Assembly: GCA_018883705.1 (NCBI GenBank)
Contig: JAHLFQ010000220.1
Location: 1 to 6,617, forward strand
Direction of reading: 5' to 3'
Source of the DNA: Candidatus Cellulosilyticum pullistercoris
GTDB taxonomy: Bacteria; Bacillota; Clostridia; Lachnospirales; Cellulosilyticaceae
DNA length: 6,617 nt
Shown here: piece after piece, positions 5,902 to 6,617 of the stretch
Position numbering within the stretch: position 1 is the stretch's first letter
How the letters are laid out: every line of letters begins with the position of its first letter
Position numbers and translations under genes: made by a program
The notes under the pieces: generated by a model
Databases searched by the model: none
What the model was told of the DNA's origin: nothing
What the model saw: only the letters and a program-made list of their open reading frames with translations

Positions 5902-6392
5902 GATTTACTTATAAAAAATGTATCCAAAACACTAACAGCATTGAAAGGAGAAACAATTATGACTAATGAGGAAAATTTGAAGGCCTTAAAGATAAACTAG
6001 TAGAAGAAAATGAAAAACAATATGGCGAAGAAATACGAAACAAGTATGGCGATAAGATTATTCATAAAGCAAATCAAAAGATAAAGGGAATGAGCCAGAT
6101 TCAGTATGAAGAGGCTGTTAGAGTAGAAGCAGAAATTAAAGAAAAATTAAAAGCAGCCTTTGAGCTAGGGGATGTACAAAGTGAGAGCGCCAGGGAAGTT
6201 TGTAAACTTCATAAAAAATGGTTATGCTATTATTGGCCTGAAGGGATGTATAGTGTAGAAGCACATAAAAATCTGGCACAAAGTTACGTAGACGATTCAA
6301 GATTTGCGGCATATTATGATGCTATTGTAGTAGGAGGGGCTAAGTTTTTACGAGATGCCATCTGGAGTCATTGTGAATCTTTGGAGAAGTAG
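5902..6392 (+). pseudogene. MerR-TipAS regulator remnant: HTH deleted, TipAS domain frameshifted
   Basis: Intact family members have an N-terminal MerR DNA-binding domain, a linker helix and a C-terminal TipAS domain that binds thiopeptide-like antibiotics. Here only the end of the linker and the TipAS domain remain. In the frame of the ATG at 5959, upstream codons read DLLIKNVSKTLTALKGET, a typical MerR-TipAS linker, then MTNEE. The frame then breaks: the family continuation FEGLKDKLVEENEKQYG lies in the next frame from 5976 and runs unbroken to TAG at 6390-6392. The shift equals a one-base deletion near 5971-5976. TipAS hallmarks follow, including HKKWLCYYWPEGMYS and AHKNLAQSYVDD. About 100 N-terminal residues are absent although the MerR-type promoter and AGGAGGG (5891-5897) survive, so an internal deletion removed the HTH. 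An ATG at 6090 opens the longest intact frame (100 residues) but has no properly spaced ribosome binding site. Confidence 0.88.
5944..5950 (+). promoter_or_regulatory. Internal ribosome binding site before the TipAS-domain ATG
   Basis: AAAGGAG ends 8 nt before the ATG at 5959, which falls exactly at the linker/TipAS boundary. In Streptomyces tipA, an in-frame internal start produces the free TipAS domain; this site could have served the same purpose in the intact gene. With the frameshift, translation from here now stops at 5998-6000 after 13 codons. Confidence 0.5.
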
Positions 6393-6419
6393 TCAATTAA
6401 GTGTAAGCACATTGTAAAT

Positions 6420-6448
6420 TTGTAAAAACTTAAAGTCTGTGATAGGAT
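6420..6448 (+). promoter_or_regulatory. Candidate promoter for the yjdM gene
   Basis: TTGTAA (6420-6425) and TAGGAT (6443-6448) are separated by exactly 17 bp. They lie in the gap after the TipAS remnant, with a start expected near 6455. A perfect 12-bp palindrome, AGTTTGCAAACT (6451-6462), covers the expected start site and could be an operator. Prediction from hexamers only. Confidence 0.4.
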
Positions 6449-6488
6449 AAAGTTTGCAAACTAGAATAATAGAAAGTTGAGAAAGTAG

Positions 6489-6617
6489 ATGAACGATTAT
6501 CCAAATTGTCCAAAATGTAATTCAGAATATACTTATGAAGATGGTAGCATGTATGTATGCCCTGAGTGTGCCTATGAGTGGAGTCAACATGCAGAAACAG
6601 AAGCAGATTTAGATGAG
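6489..6617 (+). CDS. yjdM: YjdM (formerly PhnA) zinc-ribbon protein, 5' part, cut by window end
   Basis: The first 43 codons match the N-terminal zinc ribbon of the YjdM/PhnA family. Two CxxC-type pairs, C7-P-K-C10 and C24-P-E-C27, would bind one zinc, and NSEYTYEDG (11-19) and ECAYEW (26-31) are family hallmarks. Complete members are about 110 residues with a C-terminal SH3-like domain beyond this window. The gene was once named for the alkylphosphonate operon, but the E. coli protein is not required for phosphonate use and its role is unclear. The ribosome binding site is weak (GAGAAAG at 6480-6486, very close to the ATG), but the start matches the family's N-terminus. The frame is open to the last base. 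Confidence 0.92.
   Translation, partial: MNDYPNCPKCNSEYTYEDGSMYVCPECAYEWSQHAETEADLDE

Overview
The window is AT-rich, has strong AGGAGG-type ribosome binding sites, and encodes proteins that read like those of clostridial Firmicutes (Bacillota, class Clostridia). A Cellulosilyticum- or Lachnospirales-like host is my inference from general protein character, not from a search. No rRNA, tRNA, CRISPR array, insertion sequence or phage structural gene is visible.

Left part (1-4320) is a deoxynucleotide supply block. A minus-strand dCMP deaminase gene (29-538) is divergent from a plus-strand nrdA-nrdB operon (871-4229) that encodes both subunits of an oxygen-dependent class Ia ribonucleotide reductase. 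All catalytic cysteines, the radical tyrosine and the diiron ligands are present. The reductase makes dNDPs. The deaminase turns dCMP into dUMP for thymidylate synthesis, so the two balance the dNTP pools. The 332-bp divergent region holds a good minus-strand promoter whose -10 lies inside a 16-bp palindrome resembling an NrdR box, a perfect 10+10 bp palindrome against the deaminase ribosome binding site, and weaker candidate signals for nrdA. A strong intrinsic terminator (4277-4316) closes the nrd operon.

Right part (4320-6617) is a patchwork with decay. Directly after the terminator lies the C-terminal half of a CstA-family carbon-starvation/peptide permease gene with no N-terminal half, start signal or promoter. 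Next is an intact gene for an unrecognised, very acidic 145-residue protein with its own ribosome binding site and a strong terminator. Then comes a remnant of a MerR-TipAS regulator: its MerR-type promoter/operator and ribosome binding site survive, but the DNA-binding domain has been removed and the remaining TipAS drug-binding domain carries a -1 frameshift. The window ends inside a yjdM (formerly phnA) zinc-ribbon gene.

I see no convincing new multi-gene system. The most interesting points are the palindromes in the divergent nucleotide-metabolism promoter region, the HTH-less TipAS remnant with its operator retained, and the acidic orphan protein.
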